A stretch of DNA of 64,000 nucleotides from Anaerolineae bacterium (GCA_029907105.1 JARYMM010000008.1:1-64000), one strand, 5' to 3'; counted from the stretch's first letter, positions 36,814 to 45,747 are shown. Numbers and translations are program-made. Notes: generated by a model from the sequence alone, not told the origin.

Positions 36814-37811
36814 GTCGTCTGCCTCTTCGTCTGCACCCTGGCCGTCAGGGTATTGACCACCATGACCAGGATGAGGATCAGGCCCCAGATGGCGATGGTC
36901 AGGAAGGCGCTCACCCCCAGCAGGTTCAGTCCGCTGGAGACGATCTGCAGGATGATCAGGGCGATGACCAGGCCGGAGACCCTGCCGAAACCGCCGGCTG
37001 CGCTGGTGCCGCCGAGCACGGAGGCCAGCACGGTCATCAGCAGGTAGGATTCGCCGTAGTCGGCCTTGGCCGAATTGAAGCGGGAGATCATGATGATGGC
37101 GGCGATGCCAGAATAGAGCCCAGAAATCAGGTAGGTCTTGAGGAGCACGCGGGCGTTGTTGACTCCGGCGAAGTAACAGGCCACGGGGTTGGAGCCGATC
37201 ATGTAAATGTTGACCCCCAGGGGGGTCTGGTTCAGCACAAGGGCCATGAAGCCGGCACACAGGATGAAAATGATCATGGGCATGGGGATGCCGAGGACCA
37301 GGCCGTTGCCAATGAAACGGATGGGCTGCGGCAAACCGGAGATGACGTACCCTTTGGTCAGGACTATGGCAAAGCCGTTCAAGAGGATCATCGTGCCCAG
37401 AGTGGCCAGGATAGGGGAGACGTCCACCGTGGCGATCAGGAAGCCGTTGAGAAGGCCGATGAGGGCGGAGACCAGCAATCCGGCGCAGACGGCCAGGAAG
37501 ATGATCAGCCCTGAGGCCAGGCCGCTCGCCTCAGGCTTGACGTAATGTGTCAGAATCAGGGCCATGACGATACCTGTCAGATTGGCCGAAGCGATGATGG
37601 AGAGGTTGATTCCAGCGGTGAGCATGGTGATCATCATGGCCAGGGAGAGGATGCCCAGTTCGGGCAGTTGGAAGGCCATGGACTGGAAATTCCCGAACTG
37701 AAAGAACCCCCGGCCGTTGAGCAACCCCATCAGCAGAAACGCGGCCAGCATGACCAGGATCAGGATGATCGTTTCCGAGTATTTGCGCAACACCTTATCC
37801 TCCGTAACCAT
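36810..37811 (-). CDS. sugar ABC transporter permease 2 (RbsC/BPD_transp_2 family)
   Basis: 333 residues with about 9-10 hydrophobic helices and the GGTSAAGGFGRVSGLVIAL loop typical of ribose/rhamnose/AI-2 permeases (the coupling region facing the ATPase). One half of the heterodimeric membrane channel; the other is the next gene upstream. ATG 37811. Confidence 0.93.
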   Translation of the reverse strand: MVTEDKVLRKYSETIILILVMLAAFLLMGLLNGRGFFQFGNFQSMAFQLPELGILSLAMMITMLTAGINLSIIASANLTGIVMALILTHYVKPEASGLASGLIIFLAVCAGLLVSALIGLLNGFLIATVDVSPILATLGTMILLNGFAIVLTKGYVISGLPQPIRFIGNGLVLGIPMPMIIFILCAGFMALVLNQTPLGVNIYMIGSNPVACYFAGVNNARVLLKTYLISGLYSGIAAIIMISRFNSAKADYGESYLLMTVLASVLGGTSAAGGFGRVSGLVIALIILQIVSSGLNLLGVSAFLTIAIWGLILILVMVVNTLTARVQTKRQTT

Positions 37812-37881
37812 TCAGGCCCTCACTGGACAGCCATGTCTGGCGGGAACAGCCTGGCTGGCCAGAACCAATCAGGCCGCTCTT

Positions 37882-37919
37882 GGCCTGGACTTGGCAGTCC
37901 AGGCCGAGCGGGCTGAGCA
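37882..37919. repeat. hairpin repeat related to the 23727 element
   Basis: GGCCTGGAC TTGGCA GTCCAGGCC: a perfect 9-bp stem followed by GAGCGGGCTGAG. It matches the right part of the 152-bp element. It sits between two permease genes, where it may act on transcript stability. Confidence 0.65.
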
Positions 37920-37931
37920 TTGATTATCCTT

Positions 37932-38927
37932 CTATTCCACCTCAACTGCTATAGCTCGTCTCTTTTCCCTCCGCCGCCGGTAGGCGCTCAGGCTCACGCT
38001 GGCGATGATGGTCAGGCCGATGAAGACGTTGTACCAGAAAGAGGGGATGCGCATCATGGTCATGCCATTGCTCATGATGGCGATCAGGGCCACCCCCAGC
38101 AGGGTGCCGGTCAGGGTCCCCGTCCCCCCGGCCAGGCTGGCCCCTCCCAGCACCACGGCAGCGAGCACGTCCAGTTCTTTGCCGACCATGGAATTGGGGG
38201 CCATGGTCTGCACCAGCAGCACCTGGATCACGCCGGCGATGCCCGCCAGCAGGCCCATGAAGGAATAGACGAACATCTGCAAGAAGAAGATGTTGAATCC
38301 GGCCCGCTGGGCAGAGGTCAGGTTGCCGCCCATAGCGTAGATGCCTCGCCCCACGATGGTATAGCGCAGAATCACCCAGGCCAGGATGACAATGGCGAAC
38401 CAGATGACGGTGACGAGGGACAATCCATAGGACAGGCCCTCACCACTGGTCAGGGTGAACACCTTGATCTCGCCGAACTCCCGGAACCAGGTGGGGAGCG
38501 AGTAAATCCATTTGCCTCCAGACACGACCGTCAGAATGCCGTAGTAGATGTTCAACGTGGCGATGGTAGTGATGATGCTGGGGATATTGAAGAAGTAGAT
38601 AATGGCGGCGTTGAGCATGCCCAGCGCGGTGCCGACGACAGCGGCGATCAGGAAGGCGGTGAGCATGTTCCCGCCGTATTTGATGCTCACCACCGTCATG
38701 GTGTAGGCAGCCACCGTGGCCACAGCGGTAAAGGAGATGTCAATGCCACCGGAGATCAGGACAAAGAGCACCCCGATGGCGAAAATGCCCATGAAGGAGT
38801 AGCTTCTCAAGAGATCGAACAGGTTTTCCAGCGTGAAGAAGCGGGGGGTTATGGACGTGATAATGACGCATAAGGCAATGATCACCAGGAAGACGTACGT
38901 CTCATGGCGCGTCAGCAACTTCTTCAT
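37932..38927 (-). CDS. sugar ABC transporter permease 1 (RbsC/BPD_transp_2 family)
   Basis: 331 residues with about ten hydrophobic helices and GGASLAGGTGTLTGTLLGVAL, the family coupling loop. The start at ATG 38927 is preceded by AAGGACAC. That Shine-Dalgarno-like stretch is itself part of a word-repeat patch (CGAAGGAC), so the patch seems to have become the ribosome-binding site. Partner of the permease at 36810-37811. Confidence 0.93.
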   Translation of the reverse strand: MKKLLTRHETYVFLVIIALCVIITSITPRFFTLENLFDLLRSYSFMGIFAIGVLFVLISGGIDISFTAVATVAAYTMTVVSIKYGGNMLTAFLIAAVVGTALGMLNAAIIYFFNIPSIITTIATLNIYYGILTVVSGGKWIYSLPTWFREFGEIKVFTLTSGEGLSYGLSLVTVIWFAIVILAWVILRYTIVGRGIYAMGGNLTSAQRAGFNIFFLQMFVYSFMGLLAGIAGVIQVLLVQTMAPNSMVGKELDVLAAVVLGGASLAGGTGTLTGTLLGVALIAIMSNGMTMMRIPSFWYNVFIGLTIIASVSLSAYRRRREKRRAIAVEVE

Positions 38928-38965
38928 GTGTCCTTCGTCCTTCGTCTTTCGTCCTTCGTCACTCA
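38928..38965. repeat. word-repeat patch, single arm (TTCGTCC / TTCGTCT)
   Basis: Four copies of a TTCGTCC-like 7-mer in a row, immediately before the permease start codon and overlapping the last codons of the ATPase gene region. It matches the word of the 35235 patch. Confidence 0.6.
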
Positions 38966-40467
38966 CCGGCCCTGTTAATGCACTCCTGGATCTCTTCTTC
39001 CGTGCACTGGGCGGCATCGAATTCGGCGATGAAGCGTCCCTTGTGCATGACGATGATGCGGCCGCAGTTGCGGTACACCTCGGAGACCTCGTCGGAGATG
39101 ACGATGATGCCGATATCTCGTCTGGCCAGGTCTCGGATGATCTCGTGGATGGCGCTCTTGGCGGCGACGTCAATGCCGATCGTTGGCCCATCCAGGATGA
39201 GGATTTTCGGCTGCGTGGCCATCCATTTGGCCAGCACGACCCGTTGCTGGTTGCCTCCCGAGAGGGTCTGCACCGGTGAATCCACGGCCGGAACGCGGAT
39301 GGAGAGATCCTCTATCCATCTGTTGATAGTGTCCCGCGTTTTGTCGGCGTCAATCAACCCCAGCCTGTTCAGCAGCCTGCGCAGCACGGTGAGGACGATG
39401 TTCTTGCCTACCGATTGCGGCATGATCAGCCCCTGCACCAATCGGTTCTCCGGCACGTAGCCAATGCCCAGGCGGAGGGCATCCTGCACGGAAGCTATCC
39501 TCACCGGTTTGCCCTCTACAAGGATCTCGCCGCTGTCTGCCGGGTTCACCCCGAAAAGGGCAAGGGCAAGCTCGGTGCGCCCCGAGCCCAGGAGGCCGGT
39601 GATGCCCAGGATTTCCCCGCGACGGAGTTGAAGGCTGATGTCCTTGAAGTTTCCCCGCCGGGAGAGGGCTCTCACTTCCAGAAGGACGTCTGCCTGCTGC
39701 GCCTCCGGCACATAGCGGCTGTATTCGATCTTTTTGCCGGTCATGAGCATGGTGAGCTTCTCGTCGTCCAACTCCTGGCTGGGAAAGGTACCCACGAGCC
39801 GGCCATCGCGCAGCACGGTGACCCTCTCGGCGATTTGCAGCACTTCGTTCAGCTTGTGGCTGACGAAGAGGGTGGCGATGCCTTTGGCCTGCAGGTCCTT
39901 GACCACAGCGAACAGCGCCTCCACTTCCTTCCTGGTCAGGGCCGCCGTGGGTTCATCCATGATCACCAGCCGCACGCCACGGGTCAACGCCCGGCAGATG
40001 GCCACCAACTGCTGGTCGGCCACCGAGAGGTCGCCTACCAGCTCGGTCAGGGGGATGTTCACGCCGATGCGGTCCATGGCTTGACGGGCGATGCGCTGCA
40101 CCTCCCCCCAGCGAATGAACCTGTTCCCTTCGGCGATGATGTGGCTGAGGGCGATGTTCTCGGCCACGGTCAGGTTGGGGAAGAGGGACAGGTCCTGGTA
40201 GATGACCTCGATCCCTTTGCGGATGGCGTCTATGGCCTGATAGTCGTGGAAGGTCTCGCCATCAATCTCGATGTGCGCCCCCTCATCGGGGCTCACCGCA
40301 CCGGAGATGATCTTGATCAGCGTGGATTTCCCCGAGCCGTTTTCGCCGACCAGGCAGTGGATCTCCCCCTTGTTGACCTGGAAATCCACGGAATCCAGGG
40401 CCTGAACGCCGACGTAGCGCTTGCTGATGTTTCTCATGGAGAGGAAGGCGTCTTCGGACATGCTCAT
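38959..40467 (-). CDS. sugar ABC transporter ATP-binding protein (two-domain, RbsA type)
   Basis: 502 residues, two fused ABC domains. Domain 1 has Walker A GENGSGKSTLI, signature VADQQLVAICRAL and Walker B LVIMDEPTAALT. Domain 2 has a degenerate Walker A (GLLGSGRTELAL), an LSGGNQQRVVLAKW signature and ILILDGPTIGID. This asymmetric pair is usual for ribose-type importers. The ATG at 40467 is used; another ATG lies two codons later. Confidence 0.94.
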   Translation of the reverse strand: MSMSEDAFLSMRNISKRYVGVQALDSVDFQVNKGEIHCLVGENGSGKSTLIKIISGAVSPDEGAHIEIDGETFHDYQAIDAIRKGIEVIYQDLSLFPNLTVAENIALSHIIAEGNRFIRWGEVQRIARQAMDRIGVNIPLTELVGDLSVADQQLVAICRALTRGVRLVIMDEPTAALTRKEVEALFAVVKDLQAKGIATLFVSHKLNEVLQIAERVTVLRDGRLVGTFPSQELDDEKLTMLMTGKKIEYSRYVPEAQQADVLLEVRALSRRGNFKDISLQLRRGEILGITGLLGSGRTELALALFGVNPADSGEILVEGKPVRIASVQDALRLGIGYVPENRLVQGLIMPQSVGKNIVLTVLRRLLNRLGLIDADKTRDTINRWIEDLSIRVPAVDSPVQTLSGGNQQRVVLAKWMATQPKILILDGPTIGIDVAAKSAIHEIIRDLARRDIGIIVISDEVSEVYRNCGRIIVMHKGRFIAEFDAAQCTEEEIQECINRAGE

Positions 40468-40500
40468 CCCGTCATTGGAAGGAAGAATACGACGCGAGAC

Positions 40501-40533
40501 GGCCCTTGCCGTCGCGTCAGGTCGGCAAGGGCC
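40501..40533 (-). terminator. hairpin between binding-protein and ATPase genes
   Basis: A perfect 11-bp stem (GGCCCTTGCCG / CGGCAAGGGCC) with an 11-base loop. No T-run follows, so it is more likely an mRNA-stabilising or processing hairpin. Confidence 0.5.
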
Positions 40534-40584
40534 GCAAAGGCTTGCTCGCCGCTGGGGGACCGCTGGCTGCCGGAGATGGGAGAA

Positions 40585-40614
40585 GGGGCCTCTTGGAACG
40601 GGCAAAGAGGCCCC
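40585..40614 (-). terminator. attenuator-like hairpin after the binding-protein gene
   Basis: A perfect 10-bp stem (GGGGCCTCTT / AAGAGGCCCC) with a 10-base loop, 15 bases after the binding-protein stop codon. Such hairpins commonly keep the binding protein more abundant than the transporter. The U-run is missing. Confidence 0.55.
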
Positions 40615-40629
40615 CTGCTCTGTGACGTG

Positions 40630-41646
40630 CTAGAAGCCAAAGCTGTCCACGTTCTCCGCCGTGATGTCAATCATGGCGTCAAACTTGAGGATGTTGCCTT
40701 CCAGTTCGGCCGCACCAATGCCGGGGATCTCCAGGCCATCGGTGACCTTGCCCCCGTCCAGGATGTATTTGGCCAGCCAGACCATGCCATAGCCGGCATC
40801 CCTGGGGTCCCAGAGGATGCCCCAGTCCATGCAGCCATTCTTGAGGTAGGGGGCCGCATGGCCAGGGATCACCGTGCCAACCACGGCGATCCTGTCGCAC
40901 AGTCCCTTTTCCTCCAGTGCCTGCGCCGCCCCCGGAGGCCCAAGGCTGCCAAACCCCACCAGGCCCTTCAGGTCGGGGTAGGCCTTGATCAGCTCCAGCA
41001 TCTTCTGCCGCGAGAGTTCCTGATCCTCGGCGCAGGGGATTCGCTCGGTGACCAGCTTGAGGTTGGGATACTTCTCGGCGGCGTACTTCAACCCCTCGTC
41101 GGCCCACAGGTTGTGCAGGGGCACGGTCAGCGAGCCGACGTAGACGGCGAATTCGCCGGAATCGCCCATGAACTCCACCAGCTTATCCCAGTGATGCTGG
41201 CCGAACTTCACGTTGTCAATCAGCTCCAGGTCGTAGTCGTTGCCCACCTGGTCGGGGGACTCATGGGTCAGGACGACGATGCCTTTCTCCTTGGCCTTGG
41301 CGAAGACGGGCTCCAGGGATTTGGCGTCGTTGGGGACCACGCCGATGGCATCCACGCCCTTGGCCACCAGGTCCTCCACCATCTTGACCTGCTGAGCGGG
41401 GTCTGCTTCGGCGGGGCCGACCATGTAGGCATTGACGCCCAGCTCCTTGGCCGCGTCCTTCACGCCCACTTCCAGGCGGTTGAACCAGGGGATGCCGCCG
41501 ATCTTGACGACGATGGCGATCTCATATTCCTTCGCCTTCTCTTCTGCGGGCGCCGGTGCCCCCGCCGGTGGTGCACAACTGGCGACCAGGAGGGTGGCCA
41601 GGGCTACGGCCAACAGGACGAAGAATAGGGACTTCTTGCTGTTCAT
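40630..41646 (-). CDS. sugar-binding lipoprotein of ABC importer (LsrB/RhaS-like)
   Basis: 338 residues. Lipoprotein signal (LLVASC, C24), then a type I periplasmic-binding fold (AIVVKIGGIPWFNRLEVGV..., DAIGVVPND). It resembles AI-2/rhamnose binding proteins. However, the aspartate-glutamine pair that holds AI-2 in LsrB (TVTDQNQ in E. coli) is here LTVPLHN, and the TWD aspartate is THE, so AI-2 itself is an unlikely ligand. GAGGAGG precedes the ATG. It heads the operon, with a transporter, kinase and aldolase downstream. Probable ligand: a pentose or deoxyhexose. Confidence 0.87.
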   Translation of the reverse strand: MNSKKSLFFVLLAVALATLLVASCAPPAGAPAPAEEKAKEYEIAIVVKIGGIPWFNRLEVGVKDAAKELGVNAYMVGPAEADPAQQVKMVEDLVAKGVDAIGVVPNDAKSLEPVFAKAKEKGIVVLTHESPDQVGNDYDLELIDNVKFGQHHWDKLVEFMGDSGEFAVYVGSLTVPLHNLWADEGLKYAAEKYPNLKLVTERIPCAEDQELSRQKMLELIKAYPDLKGLVGFGSLGPPGAAQALEEKGLCDRIAVVGTVIPGHAAPYLKNGCMDWGILWDPRDAGYGMVWLAKYILDGGKVTDGLEIPGIGAAELEGNILKFDAMIDITAENVDSFGF

Positions 41647-41972
41647 ATGTAGCCTCCTCAGCTATAAAGGTTTTGGCGCAAGTCCATCCGACTCACGCCC
41701 GGCGACACTGCCCGTTTGGGCTGGGGAAACGCACACAGAGAACGTCTTGCTATGGCATCCCTCCTTTCTTCTGCCTGGCGGAGTTCTCGCCGCATGGTCC
41801 CCCGCGGCGGCAAGGGGGGAAATCTATGCAATGTCAGCGGATCACAATTTGCTCCTGCTGGACTGTCAAGTCCAGCAGGAAAGCGGCGGATCCTTCACTT
41901 TGTTCAGGACAAGCTTGGCAGTCTGCCGTGAGCTCTTGTGATCTACTGAATGTGACAACGCTCTCCATAAGT
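41647..41972. other. leader region of the sugar operon
   Basis: 326 bases. 41854-41879 is a perfect 11-bp stem (CCTGCTGGACT / AGTCCAGCAGG) with a 4-base loop, a possible operator or attenuator. 41880-41930 has words of a dispersed repeat (TTTGTTCAGGACAAGC). I cannot find a convincing -35/-10 pair for the operon here. No gene. Confidence 0.5.
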
Positions 41973-42401
41973 TTACCAGAAGTGCCCCGTTTCTGCAAAC
42001 CCCTTGGGGTACTTTTCAACCGCTCCCGCTCGGTGGTCCCTTCGGCCGGCCTCTACCGCTTTGCTTCGCCCTGCTCCGCCAGGGGGGCGCACCGTGGCCT
42101 CGGCCAGCACCCTGAAGGCCCCCAGCTCGGTCCTGGACTCGCTCCAGTCAGCAAGGGCGGCGTTCAGCTCAGCGTACCCGGCCCTGGCTTCGGCCAGCGC
42201 CTGTTCCCGCTGGGCCTCTGTCTCCCACAGCTCTATGGCCAGATACCGCCGAGGGTTCCTCACGTCGCGCAGCAAGGTGAGGCCTCGGAAGCCTGGGCAG
42301 CGTGCAAACAGCCTGCTCCAGGCGCCGCCCGGGCCGTAGGCCAGCTCGAACTGGCCCCTGGCCTCCTCCCTGACCACAAACTCCCAGACGATTTCCACCA
42401 T
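41973..42401 (-). CDS. antibiotic biosynthesis monooxygenase (ABM)-domain protein
   Basis: 142 residues. VEIVWEFVVREEARGQFELAYG and YLAIELWETEAQREQAL follow the dimeric alpha-beta barrel ABM/YgiN pattern, a fold used by quinol monooxygenases and by LsrG. The last 35 residues are low-complexity and arginine-rich. It begins 12 bases after the CoA-transferase gene, so they form a pair. Function unknown; the fold alone does not fix a reaction. Confidence 0.72.
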   Translation of the reverse strand: MVEIVWEFVVREEARGQFELAYGPGGAWSRLFARCPGFRGLTLLRDVRNPRRYLAIELWETEAQREQALAEARAGYAELNAALADWSESRTELGAFRVLAEATVRPPGGAGRSKAVEAGRRDHRAGAVEKYPKGFAETGHFW

Positions 42402-42413
42402 GGCGCCTGTGCC

Positions 42414-43634
42414 TCACACCACGCCCTCTGTCCGCAGCCGCGCCACGTCCGCCGCGCTGTAGCCCAGGTCGGCCAGGATCTCCGCCGTGTGCTGGCCCAA
42501 CAGGGGCGGCGGCCGCCGGTAGCTGACCGGCGTCGCCGAGAGGACGATGGGGCAACCCAGGGACTTCACCAAACCGCAGAGCGGATGCTCCAGCTCGACG
42601 ATCATCCGCCGCGCCAACACCTGCGGGTCGCTCAGGGCTTCGTCCACGTGATTGATGGGGCCGCAGGGGATATCGGCAGCGGTGAGAACCTCCAGCCAGT
42701 GCTCGGCATCCTCCTGCAGGAATATGGGTTGCAGCAGCGCCACCAGCTCTTCCCGATGCGCCAGCCGCTCGGTGTTGCTGGCAAAGCGGGCGTCGCTCAT
42801 CACCGTCTCCTCGATGCCCAGCACCTGGCAAAAGCGCTGCCATAGCCGCTCCGTGCCCACGCCGACGATGAAGAACTTGTCCCGGGCGCGGAAGGGCTGG
42901 TAGGGGACGATGGTGGGATGCAGGTTGCCCAGGCGGGGCGGCCGTTCGCCAGTGGCAAAGTAGTTGGCCGCCACGTACGACAGCCAGGTGATCTGGCTAT
43001 CGAGCAGGGCGACGTCCAGCGTTTGCCCCTGGCCCGTGCGCTTCCGCACCAAGAGCGCCCCCAGGATGCCGATGAGGGCGTAGATGCCGGCGGTGATGTC
43101 GGCGATGGCCGTAGGAAAGCGCATCGGTTCGCCCTCCGGCTCGCCGGTCAGGGCCATGGTGCCGCTCATGGCCTGGGCCAGCACGTCGTAGCCGCTGCGG
43201 TCGGCGTAGGGACCGCTGCGCCCGAAGCCGGTGATGGAGCAGTGGATGAGGCGGGGATTGCGCTGCTGCCAGGTAGCCGCGTCGAGGCCGTACTTCTCCA
43301 GCGAGCTGTGCCGCGGCAGGTTGTTGACGAAGACGTCGGCCTGCTCCAGCAGGCGGTGCATGATGCGCTGCCCCTCCTCGCTGGCCACGTTGAGGGTCAG
43401 GCTGCGCTTGTTGCGGTTGCAGCCCAGGAAGTAGGCGCTCTCCCCGGCCAGGAAAGGCGGCCCCCAGCCGCGCGATTGATCGCCTTCGCCGGGCCGCTCG
43501 ACCTTGATCACCTCGGCCCCCAGGTCGCCCAGCAGCATGGTGCAGTAGGGCCCGGCCAGGGCCTGGGTGAAGTCAATAACGGTGATACCCTCCAGAACGG
43601 TGGGTTGGGGGGATGGGTGGTTGGGTTGGGCCAT
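42414..43634 (-). CDS. CaiB/BaiF-type CoA transferase (family III)
   Basis: 406 residues, the normal length. Signature strands are VIDFTQALAGPYCTMLLGDLG, the nucleotide-binding VERPGEGDQSRGWGPPF, and the catalytic aspartate in VALLDSQITW. These enzymes move CoA between carboxylic acids (carnitine, oxalate, bile acid or aryl types). The partner acid is unknown. The first 10 residues (AQPNHPSPQP) come from a G/T-rich word patch; a later start is possible. Confidence 0.9.
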   Translation of the reverse strand: MAQPNHPSPQPTVLEGITVIDFTQALAGPYCTMLLGDLGAEVIKVERPGEGDQSRGWGPPFLAGESAYFLGCNRNKRSLTLNVASEEGQRIMHRLLEQADVFVNNLPRHSSLEKYGLDAATWQQRNPRLIHCSITGFGRSGPYADRSGYDVLAQAMSGTMALTGEPEGEPMRFPTAIADITAGIYALIGILGALLVRKRTGQGQTLDVALLDSQITWLSYVAANYFATGERPPRLGNLHPTIVPYQPFRARDKFFIVGVGTERLWQRFCQVLGIEETVMSDARFASNTERLAHREELVALLQPIFLQEDAEHWLEVLTAADIPCGPINHVDEALSDPQVLARRMIVELEHPLCGLVKSLGCPIVLSATPVSYRRPPPLLGQHTAEILADLGYSAADVARLRTEGVV

Positions 43635-43635
43635 T

Positions 43636-43663
43636 TTGACCTGCCAGAGAATTGGATTATAAT
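43636..43663 (+). promoter_or_regulatory. sigma-70-type promoter of the antitoxin-toxin pair
   Basis: TTGACC, 16 bases, TATAAT on the plus strand, about 60 bases before the antitoxin gene and overlapping the upstream region of the CoA-transferase gene on the other strand. Confidence 0.6.
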
Positions 43664-43723
43664 AGGATGAGGTAAGCAGCTACGCGCAGTGGGTACAGGT
43701 CTGCGCTTTCAATATATCAACGG

Positions 43724-44032
43724 GTGTCCAACAAAATGAGCACACACGCCGATGCACAGGCTGCGCAAGCGACCCGAAACCGCATCCTCGCCCTCCTCGG
43801 CGACCTGCCGCCGGAAAGCCTGACCACCGTCGAGCAGTTCGTCAGGTTCCTGCGCGAACAGGCACGGCGGAAGCGTCCTGCGCTGACCACTCCCGCCGAG
43901 GAACCTCCTGCCTTCCGCTATCCCACAGTTGCTGTCCCGGCCTCAAGTCTGGACCGATGGCTGAACCTGATCCCGGAAGGATATGAGGGCGACGCCCTGG
44001 CCGATACCGAGGCTCTTTACGACGAGGTATAA
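43724..44032 (+). CDS. antitoxin-like protein (DUF2281/VapB type)
   Basis: 102 residues; the start could also be the second methionine (43736). RILALLGDLPPESLTTVEQFVRFL and the C-terminal acidic tail (YEGDALADTEALYDEV) match short antitoxins of the DUF2281 type. The downstream PIN gene begins one base after its stop, the classic order antitoxin then toxin. Presumably represses its own promoter and neutralises the toxin. Confidence 0.75.
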   Translation: MSNKMSTHADAQAAQATRNRILALLGDLPPESLTTVEQFVRFLREQARRKRPALTTPAEEPPAFRYPTVAVPASSLDRWLNLIPEGYEGDALADTEALYDEV

Positions 44033-44033
44033 C

Positions 44034-44483
44034 TTGAAGGTAGCTGTTGATTCGTCTGTGCTGGTGGGCCTCATCAATCCTCGCGACCTCTGGCGTGACC
44101 AGGCGCTTGCCCTGCGGGAAGCATTGCTTGCCATCGGCGCTGAACTTCTCTACTTCGACTGTGTTGCTGCTGAGGCCGTTAGCGCTGCCGTGCGGCGATT
44201 ACACGAGAAGGGCCGCTTGCCCGAAGTAGAAAGTCTGCTCCACCGGCTGAATACGCAGGTGCCTGCCGGGGTCATCACCTGGATTCTGCCCGATGTGCCA
44301 GACCCGTACCCGGCAGCGCTCGACCTGATCCGCTCTTCCTCGGGAGCGCTGAACTTCAACGACGCTCTCATTGCCCTGGCCTGTCGGGAACGGGGGATCC
44401 CAGCCATCGCCAGTTTTGACCCCGATTTTGAGCAGGTGCCCTGGCTGCGCCGTCTGGCTCGCCCCGAAGATGTAATCCCCTGA
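44034..44483 (+). CDS. PIN-domain toxin (VapC-like ribonuclease)
   Basis: 149 residues from a TTG start 1 base after the antitoxin stop. PIN acidic residues are D6 (VAVDSSVL), E47 (AAEAVSAA), D110 (FNDALIALA) and the SFDPDF pair at 129-131. In VapC these bind magnesium for RNA cleavage. A chromosomal toxin-antitoxin pair. Confidence 0.85.
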   Translation: MKVAVDSSVLVGLINPRDLWRDQALALREALLAIGAELLYFDCVAAEAVSAAVRRLHEKGRLPEVESLLHRLNTQVPAGVITWILPDVPDPYPAALDLIRSSSGALNFNDALIALACRERGIPAIASFDPDFEQVPWLRRLARPEDVIP

Positions 44484-44485
44484 CC

Positions 44486-45724
44486 TCATCTGTCAGAGAG
44501 CGAGGGCGCCCGGCCGCCGCGAGTGACCTTGATCACCTCAGCCATGATGGCCAGGGCGATCTCGGCCGGGGTCCTGGCGCCGATGTCCAGGCCGATGGGG
44601 GCGTACACCCTGCGCAGCTTCTCCGGCGGGATGCCCCTCTCTTTCTCCAGAAGTTCAAACACCCCCCGCACGCGGCGGCGGCTGCCGATCATCCCCAGGT
44701 AGGCCAGTGGCGCGTCCAGGATCTCCAGCAGGCATTCCACGTCGTGCTGATGCCCGCGGGTGATGAGCACGACATAAGTGTCTCCGTCCAGGGGCAGTCC
44801 CCGCAGCGTCTCGGCCAGCGGCCCGGCGATCACCTGCTCGGCCTGGGGAAAGCGCTGGCGGTTGGCGAACTGGGGCCGGTCATCGAGCACGGTGACCGTG
44901 AAGTCGCACAGGCGGCCCATCTCGGCCAGGGGTTGGGCGATGTGCCCGGCGCCGACGATGACCAGGTGAGGCGGCCTGTGCTGCACTTCCACGAAGACCC
45001 GGAGCCGTTCGGAGGGCTCTTTCCCCCTGATAGGGGCGAGGGCCTCTTGCCCTTGCCGAAGGCCTGTCGTCCAGCGCTCATTCGCATAGTCAAGAGATGC
45101 CCCGAAGTTGCCCTTCGTCTCCCTCTCCATGTCCGGGGCCGGCAGCCGCCTTGCGGCAGGCAATGATGGCGCTTCCTTCGTATAGTCGAATAACCTGTGT
45201 CGCCGCTCTTTAAGCGCCTGGCGGGCATCGGCCAGGGCTTGAGCCTCCAGCGCCCCCAACCCCAGGCTGCCCAGCACCTCCCGGTCCGGCCAGACCACGG
45301 CCTTGTTGCCGATGCGGTCGGCTTCCCCGGGCGGCGCAGCAACCACCGTGGCCAGGGCCACCGGCTCTCGCCTCGTCACGCTTTCCAGCAACGCCTGTAG
45401 CTTCGTATAGTCAAATTGCCGATTGGGGAGCCTCTCCACGAAGACGTCCATCACGCCGCCGCAGATGGCCGGGCTCTCCATAGACACCTCGCCGGTGAGG
45501 TCCACCGAGACGATGGCCGGCTGCCCCATGGCCAGCACATCCAGGGCCACGCGCATCACCTCGGCCTCGCCGCAACCGCCGCCGACCGTGCCGGCGTGCT
45601 GCCCGGCGGGGTGGATGATCATCTTGGCCCCTACCTCCCGCGGCACCGAGCCACGCACGCCGATCACCGTGGCCAGGGCGACCGTTTCGCCTCGCTCCAG
45701 GAATTCAGCGAGCTTTCGATACAT
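44486..45724 (-). CDS. XdhC/CoxF-family protein
   Basis: 412 residues. The N-terminal XdhC domain has GSVPREVGAKMIIHPAG and GTVGGGCGEAEV; the C-terminal NAD-binding-like domain has LVIVGAGHIAQPLAEMG and YLGMIGSRRR. Family members help insert sulfurated molybdenum cofactor into hydroxylases. No molybdenum hydroxylase gene is in the window. The protein carries extra stretches at 101-110 and 175-245 where the word FDYTK recurs (104-108, 179-183, LDYAN at 211), coded by copies of a CGTATAGTC word; these look like in-frame insertions. Confidence 0.85.
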   Translation of the reverse strand: MYRKLAEFLERGETVALATVIGVRGSVPREVGAKMIIHPAGQHAGTVGGGCGEAEVMRVALDVLAMGQPAIVSVDLTGEVSMESPAICGGVMDVFVERLPNRQFDYTKLQALLESVTRREPVALATVVAAPPGEADRIGNKAVVWPDREVLGSLGLGALEAQALADARQALKERRHRLFDYTKEAPSLPAARRLPAPDMERETKGNFGASLDYANERWTTGLRQGQEALAPIRGKEPSERLRVFVEVQHRPPHLVIVGAGHIAQPLAEMGRLCDFTVTVLDDRPQFANRQRFPQAEQVIAGPLAETLRGLPLDGDTYVVLITRGHQHDVECLLEILDAPLAYLGMIGSRRRVRGVFELLEKERGIPPEKLRRVYAPIGLDIGARTPAEIALAIMAEVIKVTRGGRAPSLSDR

Positions 45725-45747
45725 GGGGAATTAGCGTCCAACCTCTA

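Noticed and set aside
40630-41646. AI-2 quorum-sensing uptake (lsr) system
   Set aside because: The AI-2 contact residues of LsrB are not kept, and LsrF/LsrR are missing; the ABM protein nearby is linked to a CoA transferase instead.
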